Positions 6,362 to 6,577 of a stretch of 6,577 nt of DNA are shown piece after piece. Numbering within the stretch: position 1 is the stretch's first letter; each line of letters opens with the position of its first letter. A model generated the notes under the pieces. That model did not search any database. It worked only from the letters and a program-made list of their open reading frames with translations, and had not been told where the DNA came from. The DNA comes from Prevotellaceae bacterium (GTDB taxonomy: Bacteria; Bacteroidota; Bacteroidia; Bacteroidales; UBA932), in NCBI GenBank assembly GCA_031268055.1, contig JAIRXY010000011.1, positions 1 through 6,577 on the forward strand, given 5' to 3'. A program made the translations under genes and the position numbers.

Positions 6362-6535
6362 CTATTGTCCGATAAAAAAGTTTATCGTTTGGATTGAGCC
6401 TTTCGGTCTGGGGTATTCGTTTTCGTAGAGCGAAGCCCTACAGACGGAGCAAGAGATAGTTGTCAAGCCCTGAAAGAGCGTAATCCAAGCTGAACTTGGC
6501 GTTTTCGAGATGTCTACTTTTTTATCGGACAATAG
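6362..6535. mobile_element. 174-bp segment with exact 20-bp terminal inverted repeats, MITE-like
   Basis: CTATTGTCCGATAAAAAAGT (6362-6381) is the exact reverse complement of 6516-6535. Allowing a 3-nt indel, similarity continues outward to CACTA at 6356-6360. Further inside, TTGGATT (6389-6395) pairs with AATCCAA (6482-6488) and CTTTC (6400-6404) with GAAAG (6472-6476), so the segment can form a long imperfect hairpin. There is no transposase and no clear target-site duplication. It could be a non-autonomous insertion element or a large hairpin terminator for the ATPase transcript, which ends 79 nt earlier. Confidence 0.6.
6424..6494 (+). repeat. Dispersed repeat, downstream copy, first block
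   Basis: This aligns to 3234-3304 at 54 of 71 positions without gaps. Its start (6424-6442) folds as an 8-position stem around a GAA loop with 6 pairs intact. It lies inside the segment bounded by the 20-bp inverted repeat, which the upstream copy does not clearly have. No gene is visible in the whole spacer 6283-6577. Confidence 0.75.
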
Positions 6536-6538
6536 TGA

Positions 6539-6577
6539 TTTTTATTTACCGGTGAGCTATTTTTTCAAACAAATAAC
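6539..6577 (+). repeat. Dispersed repeat, downstream copy, second block (cut by window end)
   Basis: This aligns to 3429-3466 with transition differences and a shared CAAATAA near the end. It begins 3 nt beyond the right arm of the 20-bp inverted repeat, so the duplicated unit extends past that boundary. The copy probably continues outside the window. Confidence 0.5.

Noticed and set aside
6341..6555. Target-site duplication around the inverted-repeat element
   Set aside because: The flanks share only short AT-rich strings such as TTATT, at inconsistent distance from the ends, which is not distinguishable from chance.

Overview
The window looks like a chromosomal segment from a member of the Bacteroidota, probably Bacteroidales-like, although the genus cannot be named from this sequence. 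Three things point there. Two promoters fit or nearly fit the Bacteroidota pattern (TTTG, about 19 nt, TAnnTTTG). Starts lack strong Shine-Dalgarno sites and have A/T-rich leaders. The encoded proteins (fused HisIE, a 426-aa GlyA with an extended loop after the PLP lysine, a CPC-type zinc/cadmium ATPase paired with a Fur-family regulator) fit that phylum. Genes have a balanced base composition, while the spacers are AT-rich.

Left half (about 1-3150), all on the minus strand: glyA (serine hydroxymethyltransferase), then purU (10-formyl-THF hydrolase), then hisIE (bifunctional histidine enzyme). The gaps are 59 and 17 nt, and a TATCTTTG promoter lies ahead of glyA, so this looks like one transcription unit. 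GlyA makes glycine and 5,10-methylene-THF. PurU returns 10-formyl-THF to THF plus formate. HisIE carries out steps 2 and 3 of histidine synthesis, a pathway that shares AICAR and folate chemistry with purine synthesis. Past hisIE (1-253) there is a stem-loop-rich spacer and a possible promoter for another leftward gene beyond the edge.

Right half (about 3600-6282), plus strand: a Fur-family metalloregulator followed closely by a P1B-type metal-efflux ATPase of the Zn/Cd/Pb class. A well-formed promoter and an upstream imperfect palindrome precede the regulator, suggesting a metal-responsive efflux operon.

The non-coding DNA is the least ordinary part. The two halves diverge from a 692-nt intergenic region (3063-3754), and a second spacer follows the ATPase (6283-6577). 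Both contain copies of the same diverged repeat in direct orientation (3234-3304 with 3429-3466, and 6424-6494 with 6539-6577), so the metal cassette is bracketed by direct repeats about 3.2 kb apart. The two copies differ almost only by transitions. The downstream copy sits partly inside a 174-bp segment bounded by an exact 20-bp inverted repeat, which resembles a MITE. No transposase, RNA gene or CRISPR array was seen. I did not find a clearly new biological system; the repeats and the regulator-pump pairing are the points most worth following.
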